DNA of 47,773 nt from Oscillospiraceae bacterium (GTDB lineage Bacteria; Bacillota; Clostridia; Oscillospirales; Oscillospiraceae): the NCBI GenBank assembly GCA_017519005.1, contig JAFWTG010000106.1, forward strand, positions 1 to 47,773, in the 5' to 3' direction. The position numbers were made by a program, and so were the translations under genes. Shown piece after piece: positions 8,278 through 15,751 of this stretch. The notes below the pieces were generated by a model, which saw only the letters and a list, made by a program, of their open reading frames with translations, was not told the origin of the DNA and made no database searches. Position 1 is the first letter of the stretch, and each line of letters starts with the position of its first letter.

Positions 8278-9743
8278 AGCTGTACGAGGATATGGAACGG
8301 CGCACCGGCGGTCAGGTCTACGTAGGCGTCACCGGTCCGGTGCGGGTGGGAAAGTCCACCTTTGTCAAGCGCGTCATGGAGGAGCTGGTACTGCCCAATA
8401 TCCGGGACGAGTACGTCCGGGAGCGGGCGCGGGATGAGCTGCCGCAGAGCGGCTCCGGACGCACGGTCATGACCGCGGAGCCGAAATTCGTCCCGGAGGA
8501 GGCGGTGGAGATCAGTCCGGACGGACAGACGAAGCTCTCCGTCCGCCTGATCGACGCCGTGGGCTATATGATCCCGGGAGCCCTGGGGGGCACGGAGGAC
8601 GGCGCGCCTCGCATGGTGACGACCCCCTGGTTTGACCACGAGATCCCCATGACCGAGGCCGCGGAGCTGGGAACCCGGAAGGTCATGGAGAACCACTGCA
8701 CCGTGGGTCTGGTAATCACCACCGACGGAAGCGTGACCGAGATTCCCAGGGCCGATTACGTCCAGGCCGAGACCCGGGCCATCCGGGATATGCAGGCCAC
8801 GGGCAAGCCCTTCCTGGTGCTGCTGAACAGCGCCGCCCCGGAGGCGCCCGAGACGGCAGCCCTGGCCCGGAGCATCGAGGAAAGCAGCGGGGCCCGGGTC
8901 CTGCCTGCGGATTTGCTGAAGCTGGAGCGGGGACAGCTGACCGCCATTCTGACGGAGCTGCTGGGCCAGTTCCCGCCGTCCCGCCTGGAATTCTGCTTCC
9001 CCTCCTGGTTTGACGCCCTGGAGCCGGAGCAGCCCTGGAAACGGGAGCTCTTTGCCGCCATCCGGGAGGCCGCCCCGCGGGTGGAGCGGATCAGCCAGGC
9101 CGGGCTCCTCAGCCAAGCGCTGGAGGCGCTGGAGAACGTCAGCGCCTGCGCTCTGACCCAGACGGACCTGGGCCGCGGAATCCTGCGCTGGACCGTCAGC
9201 CTGCCGGAGAGTCTCTTCTACGGGATTTTGTCCCAGCGCTCCGGCGTGGTCATGGAGAACGACGGAGACCTGCTGCGGACCCTGAGCCGCTGCGCCGCCA
9301 TCCGGGAGGAATATGAGCGCTTGTGCTCCGCCCTGGAGCAGGTCCGCAGCTCCGGCTACGGGGTGGTTCTGCCGGTCCGGGCGGAGCTGACGATGGAGCC
9401 GCCGGAGCTGGTCAAGAAGGGCGGCGCCTGGGGCGTCCGCCTCCGGGCCTCGGCACCCTCCATCCACATGCTGCGGGCGGACCTGGCGGCGGAGCTGAGT
9501 CCCACCGTGGGCAGCGAGAGCCAGGCCCGGGAGCTGGTCGAGAGCCTGAGCGAGGCCCGCGAGTCGGAGGACGGGGCTGTCTGGGACAGCAATTTGTTCG
9601 GCAAGACCGTCTACGATCTGGTCAGCGAGCGGCTCAACGCCAAGCTGACCGGGCTGCCCGAGGATGCCCGGATGAAGCTCCGCCGCGCTCTGGAGCGCAT
9701 CGTCAACGAGGGCGCCAACGGCCTCATCTGTCTCGTATTATAG
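8274..9743 (+). CDS. spoIVA: Stage IV sporulation protein A, spore-coat ATPase
   Basis: ATP-hydrolysing structural protein that polymerises on the outer forespore membrane and forms the basement layer of the spore coat. At 489 aa it is very close to the Bacillus length. The N terminus carries the Walker A loop GPVRVGKS (21-28), followed by conserved stretches such as RDELPQSGSG and TAEPKFVPEEA that make the assignment secure. The start overlaps the stop of the SPOCS/LysM gene. The C terminus ends NGLICLVL. The TAG stop begins a CAGGGAA-type heptamer array. Confidence 0.97.
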   Translation: MKLYEDMERRTGGQVYVGVTGPVRVGKSTFVKRVMEELVLPNIRDEYVRERARDELPQSGSGRTVMTAEPKFVPEEAVEISPDGQTKLSVRLIDAVGYMIPGALGGTEDGAPRMVTTPWFDHEIPMTEAAELGTRKVMENHCTVGLVITTDGSVTEIPRADYVQAETRAIRDMQATGKPFLVLLNSAAPEAPETAALARSIEESSGARVLPADLLKLERGQLTAILTELLGQFPPSRLEFCFPSWFDALEPEQPWKRELFAAIREAAPRVERISQAGLLSQALEALENVSACALTQTDLGRGILRWTVSLPESLFYGILSQRSGVVMENDGDLLRTLSRCAAIREEYERLCSALEQVRSSGYGVVLPVRAELTMEPPELVKKGGAWGVRLRASAPSIHMLRADLAAELSPTVGSESQARELVESLSEARESEDGAVWDSNLFGKTVYDLVSERLNAKLTGLPEDARMKLRRALERIVNEGANGLICLVL

Positions 9744-10165
9744 GGAACAGGGAGCAGGGAACGGGGAACAGATACGTTGTAGGGGGCAGCGTCCTCGACG
9801 CCCCGCCGTATCCCCACCGCGCTACCCCGTAGCGGCGATCATCGATCGCCATGCGTTCGGCGCGAACGCAATTTGCCGCAGGCAAATCCCGACAGACGTT
9901 CCGAAGCGTCTGCGCCTCGCGCGTTTCGATGCGGTACCAGGCAATAGGGAGCAGGGAACGGGGAACAGATACGCTGTAGGGGGCGGCGTCCTCGACGCCC
10001 CGCCGTATCCCCACCGCGCTACCCCGTAGCGGCGATCATCGATCGCCATGCGTTCGGCGCGAACGCAATTTGCCGCAGGCAAATCCCGACAGACGTTCCG
10101 AAGCGTCTGCGCCTCGCACGTTTCGATGCGGTACCAGGCAATAGGGAGCAGGGAACGGGGAACGA
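9741..10165. repeat. 197-bp tandem duplication of a composite repeat
   Basis: Two near-identical 197-bp units start at about 9751 and 9948; the first 20 or so bases of a third start at 10145. Each unit has a CAGGGAA-type heptamer array, a first hairpin (GTAG at 9779 and 9976; CTC loop), a second hairpin with arms ggcgatc / gatcgcc around ATC (9834-9850 and 10031-10047), and about 90 bp of unique sequence. The copies differ at very few positions, so the duplication is recent. Between 10166 and 10245 nothing is recognised, and the whole stretch 9744-10245 holds no supported gene. Confidence 0.9.
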
Positions 10166-10245
10166 GGGTCGATCCGCCCTGCTGCAGCGCGGCGCGCCAT
10201 GCCCTGAGCGCCCGCGCTTTCCCCGATCCCATCCCGAAATAGGTC

Positions 10246-10274
10246 TTGCATTCTGTTCTCCCATGCGCTACAAT
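10246..10274 (+). promoter_or_regulatory. Sigma-A promoter of the aminotransferase gene
   Basis: TTGCAT (10246-10251) and TACAAT (10269-10274) are separated by 17 bp. This places transcription start near 10281, before the preferred start codon at 10333, and argues against longer start choices reaching back into the promoter. Confidence 0.75.
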
Positions 10275-10332
10275 AGATACGGCAGATATGCTGTATCACT
10301 CTGCGTACCACATGGGAAAGGATGAATCAATT

Positions 10333-11607
10333 GTGGAACCATTTGCAAATCTGACGCTTCCCGAGAAGGAAGCCCTTCGGAAAAGCCTGCGGGAGGAATT
10401 TGACCGCGTCTGTGAGAAGAAGCTGAAGCTCAACATGGCCCGCGGCAAGCCCGGCAAGGAGCAGCTGGACCTGGTCTCCGGTATTCTGACGATTGTGAGC
10501 GATCCCGACGACTGCGAATGCGACGGGATCGACGTCCGCAACTACGGCAATCTCTCCGGCCTGCCCTCCGCCAAGGCCCTGTTTGCCGATCTCCTGGGCT
10601 GCAAGCCCGAGCAGTGCTTTGTGGGCGGCTGCGCCAGCCTCCAGTTGATGTACGACCTGATCGCCAAGGCCTGGACCCACGGTCTGAAGAACAGCCCCCG
10701 TCCCTGGTCTCAGGAGCCCAAGGTCAAGTGGCTCTGTCCGGCGCCCGGCTATGACCGTCATTTCGGCGTCTCCAAGAGCTTCGGCATGGAGATGATTACC
10801 GTTCCCATGACCCCCGAGGGACCGGATATGGACCTGGTGGAGGAGCTGGTGAAGGACCCTGCCGTCAAGGGCATCTGGTGCGTTCCCAAGTACTCCAATC
10901 CCCAGGGCTTCGTCTATTCTGAGCGGACCGTCTCCCGCTTTGCGGCCCTCAAGCCCGCCGCCCCCGACTTTGCCGTGATGTGGGACAACGCCTACTGCGT
11001 CCACGAGGTCTTTGGCGACTACCTGCCCTTCCCGGATATCCTCTCCCTCTGCGCCGAGGCCGGGAACCCCGATATGGTATACGAATTCGCCTCCACCTCC
11101 AAGATCACCTTCCCCGGCGGCGGCATCTGCGTCATGGCGGCCAGCGAGGCCAACCAGGCCTATCTGCAGGGCCTGCTGAAGTTCCAGATCATCTCCTACG
11201 ACAAGGTGAACCAGCTGCGCCACGTGCGCTTCCTGCAGGACAAGGCCCACACCGTCGAGCTTATGAAGCGGCACGCGCAGATTCTGGCCCCCAAGTTCAC
11301 CTGCGTCCTGGAAACCCTGAAGAAGGAGATCGGCCCCCTGGGTCTGGCGGCCTGGGAGGAGCCCAAGGGCGGCTACTTCATCTCTGTCAACACCCTGCCC
11401 GGTCTGGCGAAGCGGACCCTGGAGCTCTGCGCCCAGGCCGGCGTGACCATGACCGCCGCCGGCGCCACCTACCCATACGGCAAGGACCCCGCCGACAGCA
11501 ACATCCGCATCGCCCCCAGCTACCCCGCTCTGGACGAGCTGCGGCAGGCCATCGAGGTCTTCTGCCTCTGCCTGAAGCTGGCGGCTCTGGAGAAGGAAAG
11601 CGTTTGA
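10333..11607 (+). CDS. PLP-dependent aminotransferase, type Ic aspartate-aminotransferase-like
   Basis: Fold-type I pyridoxal-phosphate enzyme of 424 aa. The motif LNMARGKPGKEQLDL near the N terminus, NYGNLSGLPSAK, PKYSNPQG, the MWDNAYCVH stretch with the cofactor-contacting Asp-Asn, and STSKITFPGGG with the Schiff-base lysine resemble the MocR-like subgroup (aspartate aminotransferase type Ic) that lacks a DNA-binding domain. The likely reaction is aspartate/2-oxoglutarate transamination; other substrates are possible. GTG 10333 is preferred because AAAGGA lies about 10 nt upstream; ATG 10312 is in frame but has no ribosome binding site. It is monocistronic, with its own promoter and a strong terminator. 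Confidence 0.85.
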   Translation: MEPFANLTLPEKEALRKSLREEFDRVCEKKLKLNMARGKPGKEQLDLVSGILTIVSDPDDCECDGIDVRNYGNLSGLPSAKALFADLLGCKPEQCFVGGCASLQLMYDLIAKAWTHGLKNSPRPWSQEPKVKWLCPAPGYDRHFGVSKSFGMEMITVPMTPEGPDMDLVEELVKDPAVKGIWCVPKYSNPQGFVYSERTVSRFAALKPAAPDFAVMWDNAYCVHEVFGDYLPFPDILSLCAEAGNPDMVYEFASTSKITFPGGGICVMAASEANQAYLQGLLKFQIISYDKVNQLRHVRFLQDKAHTVELMKRHAQILAPKFTCVLETLKKEIGPLGLAAWEEPKGGYFISVNTLPGLAKRTLELCAQAGVTMTAAGATYPYGKDPADSNIRIAPSYPALDELRQAIEVFCLCLKLAALEKESV

Positions 11608-11627
11608 CCGTCGATCCCAGTTGACAC

Positions 11628-11661
11628 AGCCCACGGAGCCGTCCGTGGGCTGCTTTATTTT
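11628..11661 (+). terminator. Rho-independent terminator after the aminotransferase gene
   Basis: The perfect 10-bp stem AGCCCACGGA / TCCGTGGGCT with a 4-nt loop (11628-11651) is followed by the T-rich run GCTTTATTTTG. Confidence 0.9.
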
Positions 11662-11760
11662 GTTGGGTTGTTCCTCCGAAGGGCTGTTCTGTCTCATGGC
11701 AGAACAGCTCCGCGAAACGGAGTAAACGGGGAAAAATTGTTCTCTTTCCAGCGGATTTTC

Positions 11761-11789
11761 TTGCAATCCCGAAGCTTTTATGCTATCAT
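11761..11789 (+). promoter_or_regulatory. Sigma-A promoter of the small membrane protein-ruvCA run
   Basis: TTGCAA (11761-11766) and TATCAT (11784-11789) with a 17-bp spacer. The first start codon with a good ribosome binding site is at 11871. The stretch 11662-11760 holds two small hairpins (11683-11708 and 11708-11722) without T-runs. Confidence 0.65.
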
Positions 11790-11870
11790 AAGCAGAAAGT
11801 GTTGCTCACAAGTTTCTGCATCTGCGTACGGTGGGCCAACTTGAACGACAGCTATTCGGAGGTGGGTATT

Positions 11871-12053
11871 ATGGATCAGCAAGAACTGAACAAGGAAAAC
11901 CCGGAACAGCAGGCCCCGGAGCAGCAAGAGAATCGCGAGACGCCCTACGTGGAGCGGCCCAGGAGCCAGCGAATCCTTGCCTGGGCGTTGGCGGGCGTCG
12001 TCGCGCTGGGCGTGGTGCTGTATCTCTGCTGGCTCTCCGGCATTCTGAAGTGA
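11871..12053 (+). CDS. 60-aa single-pass membrane protein, function unknown
   Basis: Small protein of 60 aa: a Gln/Glu/Asn-rich cytoplasmic segment (1-36), then one hydrophobic helix (about 37-57: AWALAGVVALGVVLYLCWLSG) ending two residues before the stop, as in a tail-anchored protein. GGAGGT lies upstream of ATG 11871, and the stop is 4 bp before ruvC, so it is co-transcribed and probably translationally coupled with ruvC. I do not recognise the family. Confidence 0.7.
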   Translation: MDQQELNKENPEQQAPEQQENRETPYVERPRSQRILAWALAGVVALGVVLYLCWLSGILK

Positions 12054-12057
12054 TCGT

Positions 12058-12636
12058 ATGCGGATTTTAGGCATTGACCCCGGCTATGCCACCACCGGCT
12101 TCGGCCTGCTGGATACGGACGGCCCGGAGCCGCGGCTGCTGGGCTGCGGCGTGGTCACCACGCCCAAGGAGCTGCCCTTTCCCCAACGGCTGGAGATTCT
12201 CTACGACGATCTGCTGGAGCTGGTGGAGCGCACGAAGCCCGACGCCGCCGCTGTGGAGGAGCTCTTCTGGGGCCACAACATCACCACCGGCATCGGGGTC
12301 TCCCACGGCCGGGGCGTGATTCTGCTGGCGCTGACCAAGGCCGGCGTTCCGGTCTTTGAGTACACGCCCATGCAGGTCAAGCAGGCCGTGGTGGGCTACG
12401 GCAAGGCGGAGAAGCGTCAGGTCATGGACATGACCCGCCGCATTCTGAAGATGGAGCAGGCCGCCCGCCCCGACGACGCGGCGGACGCCATCGCCATTGC
12501 CCTGTGTCACGCAAGGAGCCAGAGCTCGCTTCTGGCGAAGCTCGCTCAGAACAGGGATCAGGGAACAGGGAACAGGGAACAGGGGAACAGGGAACAGTCC
12601 GCAGCGGCGTACCCTGTGCGCCATTCCAACGAATAA
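12058..12636 (+). CDS. ruvC: Holliday junction endonuclease RuvC with a repeat-derived C-terminal tail
   Basis: Cuts Holliday junctions symmetrically, acting with RuvAB. All four acidic catalytic residues of the RNase H fold are visible: Asp7 in GIDPGYA, Glu67/68 in VEELFW, and Asp140 and Asp143 in PDDAADA. The usual length is about 160-175 aa; this frame gives 192. The extra C-terminal part (about residues 164-192, QNRDQGTGNREQ onward) is encoded by a heptamer array and its hairpin, so it is a repeat that has become coding. The catalytic core is intact. Confidence 0.95.
   Translation: MRILGIDPGYATTGFGLLDTDGPEPRLLGCGVVTTPKELPFPQRLEILYDDLLELVERTKPDAAAVEELFWGHNITTGIGVSHGRGVILLALTKAGVPVFEYTPMQVKQAVVGYGKAEKRQVMDMTRRILKMEQAARPDDAADAIAIALCHARSQSSLLAKLAQNRDQGTGNREQGNREQSAAAYPVRHSNE
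12547..12622. repeat. CAGGGAA heptamer array and hairpin inside the 3' end of ruvC
   Basis: About seven CAGGGAA-type units (one 8 bp long) occupy 12547-12600 and are followed by a GCAG-type hairpin, arms ggcgtac / gtgcgcc around CCT (12606-12622). The single stem difference is a G-U wobble. The array is read in the ruvC frame. It is the same composite element found in intergenic regions at 9741 and 34892. Confidence 0.85.
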
Positions 12637-12651
12637 AGGAAACAAATCGCT

Positions 12652-13263
12652 ATGTTTTATTATCTGAACGGAAAAATTACCGTCCTCGAGGCAGGGCTGG
12701 CGGTGGTGGACTGCGCCGGGGTGGGCTACGCCTGCCACTGCAGCAGCTACACCCAGTCCCAGCTCCGGGTGGGGGAGGAGCACCGGCTCTATACCCACGT
12801 CAACGTGAAGGAGGACGCCTTCGATATCTACGGCTTCTCCGGCCGGGAGGAGCTGCGGCTCTTCGAGCTGCTCACCGCCGTCACCGGGATCGGTCCTGCC
12901 TCTGCGCTGGCCATTCAGTCCGTGCTCTCGCCGGACCAGCTGACCCTGGCCATCCTGACCGGCGACGAGAAATCCATTACCAGAGCCAAGGGCGTCGGCG
13001 CCAAGAGCGCCAAGCGCATCATCCTGGAGCTGAAGGACAAGATCGGCGGCGAGCTGGACTTCTCCGCCGGCGTCGACGGCGCTGCTCCCGCGGCGGTATA
13101 CCAAGACGGCGGCAAGCTTGCTCTGGCCACTGCGGCCCTGGCGGAGCTGGGCTATTCCCAGTCCGAGGCCGCCTCCGCGCTCAAGGGCGCCGACGCCGAA
13201 AAGCTCAGCGTCGAGGAGCTGGTCCGCTACGGCCTGCGGGCCATGGTCAGCGCCCGCCTGTAG
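12652..13263 (+). CDS. ruvA: Holliday junction DNA-binding protein RuvA
   Basis: Tetrameric DNA-binding subunit that loads the RuvB motor on Holliday junctions. The 203-aa protein shows domain I (about 1-62, starting MFYYLNGKITVLE), helix-hairpin-helix segments (LLTAVTGIGPASALAIQ and ITRAKGVGAKSAKRIILELKDK), and a C-terminal RuvB-contacting domain (about 150-203). AAAGGAA precedes the ATG, and the gene follows ruvC by 15 bp. Its TAG stop codon is part of the hairpin repeat that follows. Confidence 0.95.
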   Translation: MFYYLNGKITVLEAGLAVVDCAGVGYACHCSSYTQSQLRVGEEHRLYTHVNVKEDAFDIYGFSGREELRLFELLTAVTGIGPASALAIQSVLSPDQLTLAILTGDEKSITRAKGVGAKSAKRIILELKDKIGGELDFSAGVDGAAPAAVYQDGGKLALATAALAELGYSQSEAASALKGADAEKLSVEELVRYGLRAMVSARL

Positions 13264-13282
13264 GGGCGCTCATTGAGCGCCC
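13260..13282. repeat. GTAG hairpin repeat supplying the ruvA stop codon
   Basis: GTAG at 13260-13263, where the TAG is the ruvA stop. Arms gggcgctc (13264-13271) and gagcgccc (13275-13282) pair perfectly around ATT. The tail CGCCGAACCCCGC matches the family. Confidence 0.8.
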
Positions 13283-13302
13283 GCCGAACCCCGCTTGAAG
13301 GC

Positions 13303-13452
13303 AATTGATAATTGAAAATGAAAAATTGAAAATTGTAGTATCGTTCAAATTGCCATTTGAACGATTGAAAAAAGGAAACGGCTGTAGATCCGATCTGTTT
13401 CGTTTTCCAAATGGCAATTTGGAAAACACAATCATTTTCAATTTTCAATTCA
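13303..13452. repeat. Inverted composite AT-rich element between ruvA and ruvB
   Basis: Left half: five AATTGAA-type heptamers (13303-13337), then a hairpin with 11-nt arms ATCGTTCAAAT / ATTTGAACGAT around TGCC (13340-13365). Right half, inverted: a hairpin with arms GTTTTCCAAAT / ATTTGGAAAAC around GGCA (13402-13427), then TCAATTT-type heptamers (13432-13452). The core CAAAT-TGCC-ATTTG is kept in both hairpins while the outer arm bases differ and still pair. It fills most of the ruvA-ruvB gap. Confidence 0.85.
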
Positions 13453-13508
13453 AACAGGTCCATCCCATGATACAAATTCCGTTGATTTAGAACAGAAGAG
13501 GATTCGAT

Positions 13509-14546
13509 ATGAGCATCGACTTTTCCAAAGATTACGAAGCCCCCGTCGTGACGGCCTCCATAACGCCCATGGACGAGGGCGAGCTCTCCCTGCGCCCGCG
13601 GACCCTCCGGGATTATACCGGCCAGGAGAAGGCCAAGGAGAATCTGGCCGTCTACATCGAGGCGGCCCGCCGCCGGAACGAGCCCCTGGACCACGTGCTG
13701 CTCTACGGACCTCCGGGCCTGGGCAAAACGACCCTGGCCGGGGTCATCGCCAACGAGATGGGAGTCAATATCCGGGTCACCTCCGGCCCCGCCATTGAGA
13801 AGCCCGGCGACCTGGCGGCCCTGCTCACCAACCTGAACCCGGGCGATATCCTGTTTATCGACGAGATCCACCGCCTCAACCGGGTCGTGGAGGAAATTCT
13901 GTATCCCGCCATGGAGGACTTCGCCATCGACATCATCGTGGGCAAGGGGCCCAGCGCCAACTCCATCCGCCTGGACCTGCCCCGCTTCACGCTGATCGGG
14001 GCTACCACCCGGGCAGGACAGCTCTCCTCGCCGCTGCGGGACCGCTTTGGGGTCTCGCTGCGCCTGGAACTCTATCGGCCCGAGGAGCTGGCGCGGATCG
14101 TCACCCGCTCCGCAAGCCTCTTCGGCATGCAGATCGACCCGGCCGGCGCGCGGGAGATCGCCTCCCGCAGCCGGGGAACGCCCCGCATCGCCAACCGCAT
14201 TCTGCGCCGCGTCCGGGACTACGCCCAGATCTACTACGACGGGGTCATCACCGAAGCGGCGGCCGCTCACGCCCTGGAGAAGCTGGAGATTGACGAGCTG
14301 GGCCTGGACCGCATCGACCACCGGATGCTGCGGGCCATCATCGAGAACTACGGCGGCGGCCCCGTGGGGCTGGAGACCCTGGCGGCCACCATCGGCGAGG
14401 AGGCCGTCACGCTTGAGGACGTCTACGAGCCCTATCTGATGCAGATCGGCTTTCTCTCCCGCACGCCCAGAGGCCGCTGCGTCACACAGCTGGCTTATGA
14501 ACATCTTGGAATCGCTTATATCGGTCAGCAGCAGATGAAGTTGTAA
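13509..14546 (+). CDS. ruvB: Holliday junction branch migration ATPase RuvB
   Basis: AAA+ motor that drives branch migration with RuvA. The 345-aa protein has Walker A GPPGLGKT (67-74), Walker B FIDEIHRL, sensor 1 in IGATTRAG, the arginine finger region SSPLRDRFG, and the C-terminal winged-helix domain ending in [14 protein letters not shown] lies upstream of the ATG. It is separated from ruvA by about 245 bp of repeats, so it may be transcribed by readthrough or from an unrecognised promoter. Confidence 0.96.
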   Translation: MSIDFSKDYEAPVVTASITPMDEGELSLRPRTLRDYTGQEKAKENLAVYIEAARRRNEPLDHVLLYGPPGLGKTTLAGVIANEMGVNIRVTSGPAIEKPGDLAALLTNLNPGDILFIDEIHRLNRVVEEILYPAMEDFAIDIIVGKGPSANSIRLDLPRFTLIGATTRAGQLSSPLRDRFGVSLRLELYRPEELARIVTRSASLFGMQIDPAGAREIASRSRGTPRIANRILRRVRDYAQIYYDGVITEAAAAHALEKLEIDELGLDRIDHRMLRAIIENYGGGPVGLETLAATIGEEAVTLEDVYEPYLMQIGFLSRTPRGRCVTQLAYEHLGIAYIGQQQMKL

Positions 14547-14644
14547 ATAATTATAAATGTCGATGGAAAAGCATGAATATTCATTATTTTTTGTGAAATA
14601 TTTACAGATTTGAAAAAGAAATGTTAATTTTGGCAAAAAATTTG

Positions 14645-14672
14645 TTGACAGATGGATATTGCGTGGTATAAT
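14645..14672 (+). promoter_or_regulatory. Strong sigma-A promoter of the sigH-like gene
   Basis: Perfect TTGACA (14645-14650) and perfect TATAAT (14667-14672) with a 16-bp spacer. The upstream 60 bp are very A/T-rich, like an UP element. Transcription should start at about 14678-14680, only a few bases before the first ATG at 14684. Confidence 0.85.
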
Positions 14673-14683
14673 TAGCATCGAAA

Positions 14684-15274
14684 ATGTTTAAACAAATGGT
14701 AGAAGATTATAGTCAGTATTCGATTTCGGAGCTTTTGAGCCTGTCCGCGCAGTCGCATGACGCGATGCGCGAGCTGATTCAGCGGCACGCTCGTCTGGTG
14801 CGAGCCTGCGCGCGTCCGCTGTTCTTAACGGGCGGCGACAACGAGGATCTGGTTCAGGAGGGCATGATCGGCCTGCTGGACGCCATCCGGAGCTACGAAG
14901 CGGAGCGGGAAACGCCCTTTGAGGCCTATGCCGCGCTGTGCATCCGGCGTCGGATGATTTCCGCGGTCCGCGCCGCCTCCGCCCGGAAGCACGCGCCGCT
15001 GAACGAGTCTGTTCCCTTGGACGAGCCCCGAAGGATCGGCAGCGATCCGGAAGCGGAGCTGCTGAGCCGGGAAAGGACCCGTGAGCTGACGGAAGCGCTG
15101 CGGGCGCGGCTGACGCCGACGGAGCGCAGCGTCCTGGAGCTCTATCTGGACGGCTTCTCCTACCGTGAGATCTCCCAGCGCGTCGGCAGACCACCGAAAT
15201 CCGTAGACAACGCTGTCCAGCGGATCCGCCGAAAGGCCGCGCAGCTTCTTGGCGAAAACGGCCCGTCCGTTTAG
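14684..15274 (+). CDS. sigH: Sigma-70 family factor, SigH (Spo0H)-like
   Basis: RNA polymerase sigma factor with region 2 (about 45-110: NEDLVQEGMIGLLDAIRSYE, then the promoter-melting segment FEAYAALCIRRRMISAVR) and region 4 helix-turn-helix near the C terminus (LDGFSYREISQRVGRPPKSVDNAVQR region). The pattern RKHAPLNESVPLDEP and overall length match Spo0H/SigH, which starts sporulation and stationary-phase genes. Two start codons are possible, ATG 14684 and ATG 14696 (MVEDYSQ). Neither has a Shine-Dalgarno, and the promoter leaves a leader of only about 5 or 17 nt, so translation may be leaderless. Confidence 0.85.
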   Translation: MFKQMVEDYSQYSISELLSLSAQSHDAMRELIQRHARLVRACARPLFLTGGDNEDLVQEGMIGLLDAIRSYEAERETPFEAYAALCIRRRMISAVRAASARKHAPLNESVPLDEPRRIGSDPEAELLSRERTRELTEALRARLTPTERSVLELYLDGFSYREISQRVGRPPKSVDNAVQRIRRKAAQLLGENGPSV

Positions 15275-15340
15275 CATATACTATTCTGGCCATGTTCGCG
15301 ATATTTTAGGACAGGCAACCAAAAGAGAGGTAAAAATCCC

Positions 15341-15619
15341 ATGTTCGAAGACAAGACCTTAGTTTGCAAAGAGTGCGGCAACGAGTTCGTTTTCACCGCC
15401 GGCGAGCAGGAATTCTACGCTGAGAGAGGCTTCCAGAACGAGCCCCAGCGCTGCAAGGCCTGCCGTGACGCCCGCAAGAACGCGGCCCGCGGTCCCAGAG
15501 AGTTCTTCACTGCTGTTTGCGCGGCCTGCGGCCGGGAAGCTCGCGTTCCCTTCGAGCCCAAGACCGATCGCCCCGTCTACTGCAGCGAGTGCTTTGCAAA
15601 GATGAGAGAGAACGGCTGA
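15341..15619 (+). CDS. Double zinc-ribbon protein
   Basis: A 92-aa protein with four CxxC pairs: Cys9/12, Cys38/41, Cys60/63 and Cys81/84. These form two zinc ribbons of the CxxC-x(17-25)-CxxC type with similar sequences (LVCKECGNEF and AVCAACGREA). Such proteins are common in Clostridia; the function is unknown, and nucleic-acid or protein binding is likely. AGAGAGGT lies upstream of the ATG, and a strong terminator follows directly. Confidence 0.85.
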   Translation: MFEDKTLVCKECGNEFVFTAGEQEFYAERGFQNEPQRCKACRDARKNAARGPREFFTAVCAACGREARVPFEPKTDRPVYCSECFAKMRENG

Positions 15620-15631
15620 TTCTTTCAGTCT

Positions 15632-15668
15632 GGCGGCATCCGAATCCGGATGCCGCCTCTCTTTTTTC
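15632..15668 (+). terminator. Rho-independent terminator after the zinc-ribbon gene
   Basis: The 11-bp stem GGCGGCATCCG / CGGATGCCGCC with loop AATC (15632-15657) is followed by TCTCTTTTTTC. The promoter of the next operon begins right after the T-run. Confidence 0.92.
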
Positions 15669-15697
15669 TGGACAAATCTCATTTCGTATGCTATACT
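15669..15697 (+). promoter_or_regulatory. Promoter of the surface-glycopolymer operon
   Basis: TGGACA (15669-15674) and TATACT (15692-15697) with a 17-bp spacer, touching the preceding terminator. Start near 15704 leaves a leader of roughly 48 nt before the TTG start codon at 15752. Confidence 0.6.
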
Positions 15698-15751
15698 ATA
15701 CTATGAAGAAATATGTCGTTGCGTTATTGCAAGCAGAAGGGGAGTGGTCCT

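Noticed and set aside
9741-10165. CRISPR array
   Set aside because: Repeats are 197 bp and nearly identical throughout with no unique spacers; the heptamer arrays have no spacers either, and no cas genes are in the window.
11662-11760. Riboswitch-like leader with two hairpins before the ruvC run
   Set aside because: The hairpins lie upstream of the promoter at 11761, so they are not in the transcript; no known riboswitch motif was seen.
10327-11766. Minus-strand frame of 479 codons opposite the aminotransferase
   Set aside because: Shadow of a well-supported gene; it also crosses the terminator hairpin and has no coding signals.
13260-13282. GTAG hairpins as rho-independent terminators
   Set aside because: Stems are strong but are followed by C/G-rich tails without a T-run on either strand, unlike the real terminators at 11628, 15632 and 26501. 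A role in mRNA end protection remains possible.
15713-15751. ATG 15713 as start of the first O-antigen ligase-like gene
   Set aside because: It lies about 8 bp after the predicted transcription start and lacks a Shine-Dalgarno, whereas TTG 15752 has AAGGGGAG at the right distance.
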